Below, in pieces: positions 1 to 5,793 of a stretch of 6,756 bases of DNA. The notes under the pieces are model-generated. The model saw only the letters and a list, made by a program, of their open reading frames with translations. It did no database searches and was not told the DNA's origin. The position numbers and the translations under genes were made by a program. Source of the DNA: Planctomycetota bacterium. GTDB taxonomy: Bacteria; Planctomycetota; Phycisphaerae; WQYP01. The DNA is taken from the NCBI GenBank assembly GCA_021785155.1, contig JAJYGE010000364.1, positions 1-6,756 of the forward strand, read 5' to 3'. Position 1 is the stretch's first letter; every line of letters starts with the position of its first letter.

Positions 1-38
1 GCTATAAATCTTGAGAAATAATTATCGAAGTCCTTCAT
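1..38 (-). CDS. Possible start of a further gene, cut by the window edge
   Basis: An ATG at 36-38 opens a minus-strand frame of 12 codons (MKDFDNYFSRFI) that is still open at the window edge. It lies about 110 bp downstream of the last glycosyltransferase, in AT-rich DNA of the kind expected at a gene start. No convincing Shine-Dalgarno precedes it. Twelve codons do not identify a family, and the frame could be chance. I include it only because it is the next minus-strand start in line with the cluster. Confidence 0.25.
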   Translation of the reverse strand, partial: MKDFDNYFSRFI

Positions 39-47
39 AAAGGCAAG

Positions 48-87
48 AAAAAAAACACCGAATTTTCGATTATCAGGGTACGATAAT
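48..87 (-). terminator. Weak candidate terminator after the glycosyltransferase pair
   Basis: Read on the minus strand, an AT-rich stem (ATTATC at 82-87 pairing with GATAAT at 69-74) is followed by a short CGAA/TTCG element and then by eight T residues (48-55). The position, about 65 bp after the stop at 152, suits a terminator. The stem is short and AT-rich and does not abut the T run, so this is only a candidate. CGATAAT or its complement occurs three times nearby (21-27, 81-87, 96-102), so the same sequence could instead be a regulatory site for the gene that may begin at 38. Confidence 0.25.
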
Positions 88-151
88 GTTTAGCCCGATA
101 ATACCGACCTATTCTTTCAATGAGACTCCCGGCACAGGGGTTCTAAATAGA

Positions 152-1318
152 TCAGGGTCCTCCGCAACCGCGATAAATCCGCGCCATTTGTTCGGCTACC
201 CGTTCCCAACTGAATTGCTGATGAACACGTTCATAGCCACGCCGTCCCATTTCTGTTGCCCCATTCCGATCCGCATTTAGCTTACCGATCGCTGTGGCCA
301 GCGCAACCGGATCGCTCTCCGGTACGACCAATCCGGCTTCATCCACCACCTCCGGAATAGCACCCGAATTACTGCCTATCACCGGAACCGCGCACGCATG
401 TGCTTCAATAATGACGCGGCCAAATTGTTCTTTCCAGGTCTTGGTTGTGCGGGATGGCAAGGCAAAAACATTCATGGAATTCATCAGCAGCGGAAGCTTT
501 TGCGGCGGCACACCCGGGATCATTCGAACGCGATCCATAATTCCCAACTGCTTAATTTGTGATTCCAGGGCCGCCTTAAATGGCCCGTCACCCACAAAAA
601 GCAACTTCACCTCACGCGGGCACTGCGCCACGGCCGCCACCAAATCCTCAAGGCCCTTCGCCTCCACCAATCTGCCCGCATAGCCTACAAGAAAATCACC
701 GGCCCCGCACCAATCCGCCAAACCTGTTTCCCGCCGAGAGTTCGCACGATCCATCGGCACAAAGAGTTTGGCATCCACCGCGTTGGGCACCACTTCGCCC
801 GGCCCGCGATAACCTTTCGCGTGTGTGATCGCCAACGCCTCTCGGCTGCGGCCAATGACAAAATCGGCATGCTTAAGTGTATAGCGACGAAATTGCTCAA
901 ATGGCGGCGGCAAAATACGATTAATATTCTGCTCCGTCTCCGAAATTATTTTAGCCCCCGGCAAAATGCGATCGCGCAGCCATACCGCATGCGCACTGAC
1001 CAAGCCCCACGGCTCTTCCCAAAGGTCGATAACATCCGGCCTGAACGCACGGAGAATTTTCGGCAGTTCCGGATAATAATGGAGATAAAACTGCGCGGGA
1101 CCAACCCATGGCCAGCGCACCTTACCAACCTGATAATGCGCTGCGGCATGATCCACAAACGTCACCGGTCGCCACTGGCCGTAATGCTTCCACCGATTTG
1201 GTATCAGCACACGCAAATCCATATCCGGCATCGCATGGAGCAATTCTGCCTTAGGCTGTCCTTCCGCAGGAGATTGGCAGGTGTGTGAAATCAGTAATAT
1301 TTTTATTCGTCGGCTCAA
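152..1318 (-). CDS. Glycosyltransferase family 4 (GT-B fold)
   Basis: A 388-residue retaining glycosyltransferase that should transfer a sugar from a nucleotide-sugar donor to a glycan at the cytoplasmic membrane. The N-terminal acceptor half opens with IKILLISHTCQ and reaches about residue 175 (VVPNAVD at 177-182). The Rossmann-like donor half carries GYAGRLVEAKG (212-222), FVGDGP (241-246) and the family EX7E signature with E297 and E305, followed by a SGAIPEVV loop (318-325). Length is normal for GT4. The start is TTG at 1316-1318; it overlaps the TGA of the upstream gene as TTGA, and AGAGG at 1326-1330 lies 7 nt ahead of it, so both coupling and a Shine-Dalgarno support this unusual start. 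The sugar and linkage cannot be read from sequence. It is clearly co-translated with the preceding glycosyltransferase. Confidence 0.93.
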   Translation of the reverse strand: MSRRIKILLISHTCQSPAEGQPKAELLHAMPDMDLRVLIPNRWKHYGQWRPVTFVDHAAAHYQVGKVRWPWVGPAQFYLHYYPELPKILRAFRPDVIDLWEEPWGLVSAHAVWLRDRILPGAKIISETEQNINRILPPPFEQFRRYTLKHADFVIGRSREALAITHAKGYRGPGEVVPNAVDAKLFVPMDRANSRRETGLADWCGAGDFLVGYAGRLVEAKGLEDLVAAVAQCPREVKLLFVGDGPFKAALESQIKQLGIMDRVRMIPGVPPQKLPLLMNSMNVFALPSRTTKTWKEQFGRVIIEAHACAVPVIGSNSGAIPEVVDEAGLVVPESDPVALATAIGKLNADRNGATEMGRRGYERVHQQFSWERVAEQMARIYRGCGGP

Positions 1319-2775
1319 TTCTTTGCCTCTCGTATGACAGCCACTATCTCATCCACACGCGAATGCCAGGAATGTTTGCCCGCTTCTGCGCGTCGTAAGT
1401 CGCTTTTTTCCGTACCCTCGGCCAGCGCCGCCTGGCATTGTGCCAGAAAATCTTCAGCCGTCCGGGCGATCCGCACAAACTGCGGGTAATCGCGAAAGCC
1501 CGCGACATCCGTGGATACTATCGGCTTGCCCGCCGCCAGGTATTCCCACAGCTTTATCGGGTTAAGACTCTCCACAAACGCAGTCATGCAGTGCGGCACA
1601 ATGCACACATCAAACGCCCGCATATACTGCGGCAAATCTCGGTACGCCATCGGCCCCGTAAATATCACGCGGCCCGTAGCCTCCAGCCGCTTCCGGTCAT
1701 CAGCCGGCAGCATCACCGGGCCAATAAGCACAAGGGTCCCCGGCAGCTTTTTCGCTGTCATCGCCACGGTCATCGCCTCGACCAACTTAACATCCACACG
1801 ATCCGCATGAATACTGCCCGTGTAGCCGAAAACGGGCGGGCACCAGTTCCGGCACGCTTCCGGCAAGGGTGTATGGTCATCAAGGACACAGCGATAATGT
1901 GCCGCATCCACGCCATTGGGAACCAGGTGAATGTTCCTTGATAATGCTTTGCGCGATTCATACAGTGACCTGGAACATACAATAACCGCATCCGCCCGGC
2001 GACAAAGTTCCGCATCTTCCGCCATGGTGCGTTCCAGCAACGCCTTGCGCTGCGTAAAATGTGTGAATTGCGTCCAGTCATCGGTGATATCATAAATCAC
2101 CCGCGACTCGCCCATGCGTCCCACCATGTGAACAGCATCCTGCGGGTTGAGCCACAGCACGACGCTGCGATGCGGAGAGGAGTTGGGAGTTAGGAGATAG
2201 GAGTTAGAATTATTTGTGCAGTCAGTATTGGCAGTACATTCAGGATTTTCCGCCTCCGTTACCTCCTTCGCCTCTGTGGTGGATCCCCCCGTGTCGCCCT
2301 CTTCTAACTTCTCACTTCTATCCCGGCGCGCCGGGACTAACTTCTCGTCCCCCCCTGTCCCCTGTAACCTATAATCTGCAACCTCTCGCCACCTTTGATC
2401 CGTGATCCGTGATCCGTGATCCGTGGTCATTGATCTTTGATCATTGAAGCGCAGCGCCGCCCGCCGAACATGCACCCGAGCCATGAAATCATTGACCCAT
2501 CTCCCCACCGCCAGCGAACTGGGCAACAACTTAAGCGGTTTGGTGACCGTGATATTAGGAAAACCCTCCGGGTGCCAATTGTTTGACCCGCGCAGCGACC
2601 CAAGCCGCCGTGTGCGAATGGCATTGGAAACATCCCGCGGCGGACACACAAACAGTATCCGCATATCCGGATACCGCCGCGCCAGCTCCGCGCAAACAAA
2701 CTGATTGCGCCGCCAGATGTCGTCCCAATTTTCCAAAGAAACAAATATCAATAAACACATAGGGCGATGGAGCAT
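1315..2775 (-). CDS. GT4-type glycosyltransferase with a 90-residue repeat-encoded insert
   Basis: A GT-B glycosyltransferase of 486 residues, about 90 longer than expected. The N-terminal part (1-110) has LLIFVSLENWDDIWRRNQ and LFVCPPRDVSN. Homology-like sequence resumes at about 204 with VVLWLNPQDAV, then YDITDDW (228-234), VPNGVD (275-280), FGYTGSIH (316-323) and a C-terminal donor motif with E402 and E411 (NPIKLWEYLAAGKPIVS). Residues 111-200 are low-complexity, polar and encoded by tandem short repeats (2176-2445); they fall between the two Rossmann domains or in a loop ahead of the second. Start: ATG at 2775 with AGGAG (2780-2784) 4 nt upstream; a second Met at residue 6 is possible. 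It overlaps the downstream glycosyltransferase by 4 nt, so the two form one translation unit. Whether the insert leaves the enzyme active is unknown. Confidence 0.88.
   Translation of the reverse strand: MLHRPMCLLIFVSLENWDDIWRRNQFVCAELARRYPDMRILFVCPPRDVSNAIRTRRLGSLRGSNNWHPEGFPNITVTKPLKLLPSSLAVGRWVNDFMARVHVRRAALRFNDQRSMTTDHGSRITDQRWREVADYRLQGTGGDEKLVPARRDRSEKLEEGDTGGSTTEAKEVTEAENPECTANTDCTNNSNSYLLTPNSSPHRSVVLWLNPQDAVHMVGRMGESRVIYDITDDWTQFTHFTQRKALLERTMAEDAELCRRADAVIVCSRSLYESRKALSRNIHLVPNGVDAAHYRCVLDDHTPLPEACRNWCPPVFGYTGSIHADRVDVKLVEAMTVAMTAKKLPGTLVLIGPVMLPADDRKRLEATGRVIFTGPMAYRDLPQYMRAFDVCIVPHCMTAFVESLNPIKLWEYLAAGKPIVSTDVAGFRDYPQFVRIARTAEDFLAQCQAALAEGTEKSDLRRAEAGKHSWHSRVDEIVAVIREAKN
2176..2445. 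repeat. Mosaic of several unrelated 7-nt and 9-nt tandem repeats inside a glycosyltransferase gene
   Basis: On the plus strand the blocks are: GAGTTGG, GAGTTAG, GAGATAG, GAGTTAG (2180-2207); a CAGTATT segment (about 2219-2245); a 9-nt family CCTCCGTTA, CCTCCTTCG, CCTCTGTGG (about 2252-2278); CTTCTAA, CTTCTCA, CTTCTAT (2301-2321) and CTTCTCG (2341-2347) split by a 16-bp palindrome; CCCTGTC, CCCTGTA, ACCTATA, ATCTGCA, ACCTCTC (2353-2387); and TGATCCG four times, then TGGTCAT, TGATCTT, TGATCAT (2396-2444). The tract is about 270 nt, a multiple of three, with no stop in the host frame. Dominance of 7-nt units recalls the short tandemly repeated repetitive (STRR) heptamers known from heterocystous cyanobacteria, but many different units are packed together here. 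The edges coincide closely with the foreign-looking segment of the protein. Confidence 0.9.
2321..2336. repeat. 16-bp perfect palindrome inside the repeat mosaic
   Basis: TCCCGGCGCGCCGGGA equals its own reverse complement and interrupts the CTTCTNN heptamer run: three units precede it and one follows. Its GC-only core contrasts with the pyrimidine-rich repeats around it. It could form a cruciform or an RNA hairpin and may mark where the array was joined or nucleated. Confidence 0.85.
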
Positions 2776-2892
2776 AGATCTCCTGAAATTGGGAGGAAGA
2801 TGAACCCCGGCATTCCTTAACAGACCATTCAGAAATTGCGGTATTGCTAGTGCCCGGTTCCACCCATAATGACGGGTTGACGGAGGGCCAAG

Positions 2893-2925
2893 GGGTTTAC
2901 GAACCCGGTTCTGGCCGGTAAACCC
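2893..2925 (-). repeat. Hairpin between the DUF433/DUF5615 module and the GT4 pair
   Basis: GGGTTTAC (2893-2900) and GTAAACCC (2918-2925) are perfect 8-bp inverted arms; between them lies the near-palindrome GAACCCGGTTC (2901-2911). It falls 36-68 bp after the toxin stop on the minus strand and could end that transcript, but no T run follows it. The GGTAAACC core recurs in the hairpin at 6555-6572, so this may be a repeated palindromic element and not a dedicated terminator. Confidence 0.5.
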
Positions 2926-2960
2926 GCCATTTTGCGAAGCTGAATACTCAATACACGATC

Positions 2961-3302
2961 TTACCGAATCGCCTCGATCCGATCTCGATACACACTAATG
3001 AGTCTATGGCTGGGCAAAAGCCGCTCAATGCGCGGCCAGACAGCGGCGGCGAATGCGTGAAACTCAGCTCGTTGCAGATTACCAATACAAAACCGCACGA
3101 CCCAAGGCGGCGGCTCAGATAGCATGGCCCGGTTGGAAAAATCAGCATCCTTCGTAATAATTACATAGCGGTGTGCCCGGGCATAATCCCAAAGGAAGGA
3201 ATCTGAGAGGCCCTTTCCCAGCGACGTTACGTGGACCATGGGATGGGATGGCGCGAAAGTAACGCGGCATGGCATGTTCTCGTCAAGCAGGAAGCCATTC
3301 AC
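2961..3302 (-). CDS. DUF5615 PIN-like toxin (putative RNase)
   Basis: A 113-residue protein of the DUF5615 PIN-like family, expected to act as the RNase toxin of a TA pair. Conserved acidic and polar residues are visible: LLDENMP near the N-terminus (D7, E8, N9), SDSFLWDYA (S33, D34, D39), and VIITKDADF (K51, D52, D54), matching the D-E-N ... S-D ... T-K-D-x-D-F order of this family. The start is GTG at 3300-3302; it overlaps the antitoxin stop as GTGA, and GAGGAA (3308-3313) lies 5 nt ahead. The antitoxin gene directly upstream is DUF433, its usual partner. The target RNA cannot be predicted. Two nucleotides away an ATG exists in another frame but gives no matching protein. Confidence 0.88.
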   Translation of the reverse strand: MNGFLLDENMPCRVTFAPSHPMVHVTSLGKGLSDSFLWDYARAHRYVIITKDADFSNRAMLSEPPPWVVRFCIGNLQRAEFHAFAAAVWPRIERLLPSHRLISVYRDRIEAIR

Positions 3303-3520
3303 GTGACTTCCTCAAGCGTGAAGTGGTGTCCCATCAGGTCGGCGGAAAAGCGGAGACATTGAAGCACATCTTCACGCGTCAACGAAGGATATTCCTCAAT
3401 CACGCTTTCGATTGAATCCCCCGCCGCCAAGAATTCCAGCACAGTCTGCACCGGAATTCGCGTGCCGCTGATTACCGGCGATCCGTTGCATATGTCGGGA
3501 TCAACAATGATTCGTTCCAT
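3299..3520 (-). CDS. DUF433 antitoxin (winged/helix-turn-helix type)
   Basis: A 73-residue DUF433 protein, intact and typical in length. It carries the family landmarks IVDPDICNGSPVISGTRIPV (5-24) and SIESVIEEYPSLTREDVLQC (36-55), where the second half is the small helical DNA-binding unit. It should neutralise the DUF5615 toxin encoded immediately downstream and repress the shared promoter. The ATG at 3518-3520 lies only 6 nt from a perfect TATAAT box (3527-3532), and no Shine-Dalgarno can fit between, so the mRNA is likely leaderless. The pair is inserted between two glycosyltransferase genes without disturbing either. Confidence 0.9.
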   Translation of the reverse strand: MERIIVDPDICNGSPVISGTRIPVQTVLEFLAAGDSIESVIEEYPSLTREDVLQCLRFSADLMGHHFTLEEVT

Positions 3521-3526
3521 TGCTCT

Positions 3527-3554
3527 ATTATACCACTTGAAAGCCTACGGACAA
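3527..3554 (-). promoter_or_regulatory. Sigma-70-type promoter of the DUF433-DUF5615 operon
   Basis: On the minus strand TTGTCC (3549-3554) is separated by 16 nt from TATAAT (3527-3532), with an extended -10 TG one base upstream (TGGTATAAT). The expected transcription start falls at or next to the ATG at 3520, which implies a leaderless transcript. The direct repeat ACAATCCC (3551-3558 and 3628-3635) overlaps the -35 box and might belong to an operator. Confidence 0.7.
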
Positions 3555-3594
3555 TCCCGCCATTGGTAATGTGGATCCTCCGCAGGCCGCTCAC

Positions 3595-3622
3595 TTGGAG
3601 TCCGGAATCTGGAGGTCGCAGG
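3595..3622. repeat. Degenerate heptamer run upstream of the TA promoter
   Basis: TTGGAGT, CCGGAAT, CTGGAGG, TCGCAGG follow each other at 7-nt spacing, loosely NNGGANN. It is too short and diverged to stand alone, but it resembles the other heptamer tracts of this window. The rest of the 165-bp gap between the TA promoter and the GT2 stop shows no gene. Confidence 0.4.
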
Positions 3623-3683
3623 CGGCACAATCCCACCAGTGCGTTTTCCCAGCAAAATAGCAGCCACGCCTGCACGAGGTTAT

Positions 3684-3718
3684 CTCTATTCCAAGTTCCA
3701 GGCTCTATCTCCCAACCT
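3684..3718. repeat. Degenerate heptamer run at the 3' end of the GT2 gene
   Basis: On the minus strand AGGTTGG, GAGATAG, AGCCTGG, AACTTGG, AATAGAG run at 7-nt spacing and encode the last residues and the TAG stop of the GT2 protein. GTTGGGAG and GGAGATAG also occur in the mosaic at 2181-2200, on the opposite strand, which supports a shared origin. Divergence between units makes this less certain than the tract at 2396-2444. Confidence 0.5.
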
Positions 3719-4642
3719 CCGATGTTCCGCTCCGCCGCGGCGGACGATTAGCCATGCGCGCAGGCGGATTTTCGCCGCCAACTTCGCCCGCCGCTTGGGC
3801 ATCACCAGCCACATAATTCCCCACAGCGGCATTCGTAACAACCCGCCCACCATCACCGCCACCCGCGCACTGTACATACCCGGCACACCATGATGTTTGC
3901 GATAATAGTAATCTCCGCTTTCAAAAAAATAATTGTTTATCTTCGGTCTATCATCCGCACCGCTGGCCCCACCCAGGTGCGTCACCCGAGCCGCGGGAGT
4001 AAACGCGATTTTCCACCCGCCGGCACGAATCCGCCTCTGCCAATCCGTCTCCTCGGCATACATGAAAAATCCCGAATCAAAGCCCCCCACCGTTTCATAC
4101 ACGCTTCGCCGCACCATCATACACGCCCCGATCACCCATTCCGGATGGTACGGTGTATCATGCGGCCAGCGACGAAGATCCCCCAGAAAACTGGTCGCCG
4201 GTGCTACCGCGGAAATCCATAATGCCTCCAGCCACGCCACCAGCGGCGAAGGAAACCGATAACACGATCGCTGCAACGATCCATCCGCATTCAACAGCCG
4301 CGGTCCCACCAACCCAATGTCCGGCTTGTCATGCAACGCCTTGAGCATCGCCGGCAATGCGCCGGAAGTTAAAAACGCATCGCTGTTCAACAGCAGAAAG
4401 TTATCCCCCTTCGCCTGCTTCATCGCCACATTATTCGCGGCTCCAAATCCCGCATTCTCCGCATTGCGTATCAGCACCACCTGCGGAAACTCATTGACAA
4501 TGGCATCCGCACTGCCGTCCGCGGACGCGTTATCCACCACGATAACCTCCGCCGCCACGCCATCCAGATGCGCAAACACCGCCCGCAGACAACGAAGCGT
4601 CGTGTCACGGGTATTAAACGAAATGATGATAATGGAAAGCAT
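3686..4642 (-). CDS. Glycosyltransferase family 2 (rhamnosyltransferase-like)
   Basis: A 318-residue inverting GT-A glycosyltransferase of the WcaE/rhamnosyltransferase-like group, acting on the cytoplasmic face during polysaccharide assembly. Seen in order: LSIIIISFNTRD (2-13), VIVVDNASADGS (33-44), NAENAGFGAANN (60-71), the metal-binding LLNSDAF (84-90), WVIGACMMVRRS (169-180), and the acceptor or base motif FFMYAEETDWQRR (192-204). A hydrophobic stretch near 263-282 may dock it to the membrane. The ATG at 4640-4642 has AAGGA (4648-4652) 5 nt ahead. The final residues (RLGDRAWNLE) are encoded by a degenerate heptamer run and may not be native. A 78-bp copy of its 5' end lies 1.3 kb upstream at 5871-5948. 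Confidence 0.93.
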   Translation of the reverse strand: MLSIIIISFNTRDTTLRCLRAVFAHLDGVAAEVIVVDNASADGSADAIVNEFPQVVLIRNAENAGFGAANNVAMKQAKGDNFLLLNSDAFLTSGALPAMLKALHDKPDIGLVGPRLLNADGSLQRSCYRFPSPLVAWLEALWISAVAPATSFLGDLRRWPHDTPYHPEWVIGACMMVRRSVYETVGGFDSGFFMYAEETDWQRRIRAGGWKIAFTPAARVTHLGGASGADDRPKINNYFFESGDYYYRKHHGVPGMYSARVAVMVGGLLRMPLWGIMWLVMPKRRAKLAAKIRLRAWLIVRRGGAEHRRLGDRAWNLE

Positions 4643-4647
4643 TGTTT

Positions 4648-4652
4648 TCCTT
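4648..4652 (-). promoter_or_regulatory. Ribosome binding site of the GT2 gene
   Basis: AAGGA on the minus strand, 5 nt before the ATG at 4642. It fixes the start and shows that this gene, unlike the TA genes nearby, uses a leadered mRNA. The homologous start at 5946-5948 lacks it because repeat DNA replaces the upstream sequence. Confidence 0.7.
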
Positions 4653-4722
4653 GGAGAGGAGCTGGTGAATAGATCCCCCCATTGTCATACGTTCATCGGT
4701 GTCCAGCAGTGCCACCTGTGGA

Positions 4723-5130
4723 TCAGTATTTCAAATGTTTGATGTCGTTAAATTTACCAAGATCGTTGTCAAATGATGCGACGCCGGTATTCGTATAATG
4801 CGCCGTCGCCGCAAGATACGCATCACCAAAGTCCACGTTCGCCACTTGCACACGCCTCAGAGCGTCGTTGACACGTTGCGGTTCGTGTAAGCGAAAGGCG
4901 GGCGTATTGAGCACGTCAGCCAGCGTATTGGCGGCACTGCGGCGGTCAATTTGATAAACCGATTTCAACGTATAAAACATTTCTGCAACGGTCACGGCGG
5001 ATACTTCCAGCACGCATTCGCCGGCGTTAGCCCGGGCAATTAAGGATCGGGCCTTCCGCGAATATTCTTTGTGGTCGTCACGCAGGAACCGCAGCAGAAT
5101 ATTGGCGTCCATTTGGTAAACATCCGGCAT
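4723..5130 (-). CDS. PIN-domain toxin of a VapBC-type pair
   Basis: A 135-residue PIN-domain ribonuclease, the toxin of a type II TA module. The four acidic metal-binding positions are all present: D8 (QMDANILLRFL), E50 (TVAEMFYTL), D100 and D103 (VDFGDAYLAATA), and D121/D123 (ASFDNDLGKF), so it should be catalytically competent. The typical targets of VapC proteins are tRNAs or rRNA, but the specificity here is unknown. Its ATG (5128-5130) shares one base with the antitoxin TAA, giving translational coupling. The last codon and stop (TAC TGA) belong to a single AATACTGATC motif that matches the CAGTATT repeat family elsewhere in the window. The GT2 gene follows 80 bp downstream. Confidence 0.92.
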   Translation of the reverse strand: MPDVYQMDANILLRFLRDDHKEYSRKARSLIARANAGECVLEVSAVTVAEMFYTLKSVYQIDRRSAANTLADVLNTPAFRLHEPQRVNDALRRVQVANVDFGDAYLAATAHYTNTGVASFDNDLGKFNDIKHLKY

Positions 5131-5393
5131 TAACGAGCCTCTTTCGCGGCCCTGCCGGCGATGGCGCGATGGGCCTTGGCCTTCTCATGGCGGTCATAGG
5201 GGATCCGATTTTTCAGCGCGCCATAATAAGACATTACGTCAGGGAGCGGACGAAGTGTCACATCACCATCCGCGGACAGGTGCATACGAATTTTTCGGGC
5301 TGTGCCCAGCCGGAGAGATTTTCTTATGGCCACGGGCAGCGTTATCTGGCCACGCGTGGTAACGGTTATGTCGCGCATAATTTCTTGTTTCAT
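5130..5393 (-). CDS. AbrB/MazE-type antitoxin of the VapBC pair
   Basis: A small DNA-binding antitoxin with an N-terminal SpoVT/AbrB swapped-hairpin domain (DITVTTRGQITLPVAIRKSL, then LGTARKIRMHL and DVTLRPL) and a basic C-terminal tail that should bind the PIN toxin. The frame is open to 5444, but I choose the ATG at 5391-5393 (MKQEIMRD), giving 87 residues, because a promoter-like element lies over the longer version and the domain begins a few residues later. The ATG at 5376-5378 is the other possibility. The -10 box ends 7 nt before the chosen ATG and no Shine-Dalgarno is visible, so translation is probably leaderless. Its stop overlaps the toxin start as TAATG. Confidence 0.87.
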   Translation of the reverse strand: MKQEIMRDITVTTRGQITLPVAIRKSLRLGTARKIRMHLSADGDVTLRPLPDVMSYYGALKNRIPYDRHEKAKAHRAIAGRAAKEAR

Positions 5394-5400
5394 AGGAATT

Positions 5401-5429
5401 ATCTTACATTTATACAAAGCAAGATACAA
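5401..5429 (-). promoter_or_regulatory. Promoter and possible operator of the VapBC-type operon
   Basis: TTGTAT (5424-5429) and TAAGAT (5401-5406) are separated by 17 nt on the minus strand, and TTTGTATAAAT lies between. The arms ATCTT (5401-5405) and AAGAT (5421-5425) form an inverted repeat across the promoter, a reasonable site for autorepression by the AbrB-type antitoxin. The start site would fall about at the ATG (5393). Confidence 0.55.
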
Positions 5430-5444
5430 GTTGGCATGGCGCAA

Positions 5445-5465
5445 CCGCGAATCAAGGATTCGCGG
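5445..5465. terminator. Strong hairpin between the mntA remnant and the VapBC-type promoter
   Basis: CCGCGAATC (5445-5453) and GATTCGCGG (5457-5465) form a perfect 9-bp stem with a 3-nt loop (AAG). It lies 12 bp after the mntA stop on the minus strand. A T run follows only on the plus side (CTTTTG at 5469-5474), so as a minus-strand terminator it lacks a U tract; it may still insulate the two modules. Confidence 0.5.
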
Positions 5466-5476
5466 ACGCTTTTGAG

Positions 5477-5786
5477 TCAGGCAGCAAAGAGTGTCACCTT
5501 GTCTCGATTAACAGTTTCCAGAAAATAGGAATTGACAGCGGTGCGGGCGCTGACCAATTCAACCTTAACGTCGAACAGGGCTTCCAGGTCTTCCTGCAAA
5601 CCAAACCATTGGTCCGCGATGGAAGGGACCGCATAGTCGGTAAATTCCACGATAAAATCCAAGTCACTGGTCTTGGGATTAAAGTCTCCACGCGCTGCCG
5701 ATCCAAAATAGCTCAAGCCGGCGGACATCATGCCTGCGGCAAAGTGAGTCGATCTCGGCGCGGTGTTGTTCAATCAATGGCAACAT
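5477..5786 (-). pseudogene. mntA: MntA-type nucleotidyltransferase, frameshifted
   Basis: This is a minimal nucleotidyltransferase of the MntA/HepT family, in which MntA is the antitoxin that modifies (AMPylates) the HEPN toxin HepT. The C-terminal part contains the catalytic GSAARGDFNPKTSDLDF with the GS and DxD residues, then ALFDVKVELVS and a normal C-terminus. The N-terminal part, MLPLIEQHRAEIDSLCRRHD followed by VRRLELF, is typical of the family but lies in another frame. The two join if one T is removed from the T4 run at 5705-5708; as it stands the first frame stops soon after. The restored protein would be about 105 residues. An intact-looking frame starting at 5773 has a meaningless N-terminus (MNNTAPRSTHF). 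No HEPN gene is visible on either side. Alternatives are a sequencing error or slippage in the T run. Confidence 0.83.
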
Positions 5787-5793
5787 GGGATTC

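Noticed and set aside
821..1288. Long plus-strand open frame of 155 codons
   Set aside because: It lies wholly antisense to the GT4 gene at 152-1318, whose motifs are complete; its translation has no recognisable domain.
1438..1941. Plus-strand open frame of 167 codons
   Set aside because: Antisense to the GT4 gene at 1315-2775, rich in Arg and His as expected of a shadow frame, with no motif.
2176..2445. Insertion sequence or intron inside the GT4 gene
   Set aside because: No transposase, terminal inverted repeats, target duplication or intron core is seen; the tract is short, repeat-only and stays in frame.
2555..2863. Minus-strand open frame beginning in the gap upstream of the GT4 gene (MEPGTSNTAIS...)
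   Set aside because: Most of it overlaps the GT4 gene in another frame, and the part in the gap has no ribosome binding site or known domain.
5394..5444. N-terminal extension of the AbrB antitoxin from 5444
   Set aside because: The extension overlaps the promoter-like boxes at 5401-5429 and adds residues not expected in this domain.
5477..5773. Intact 98-residue nucleotidyltransferase starting at 5773
   Set aside because: Its first 22 residues are out of frame with the family; the true N-terminus is readable in the neighbouring frame from 5786, which points to a frameshift.
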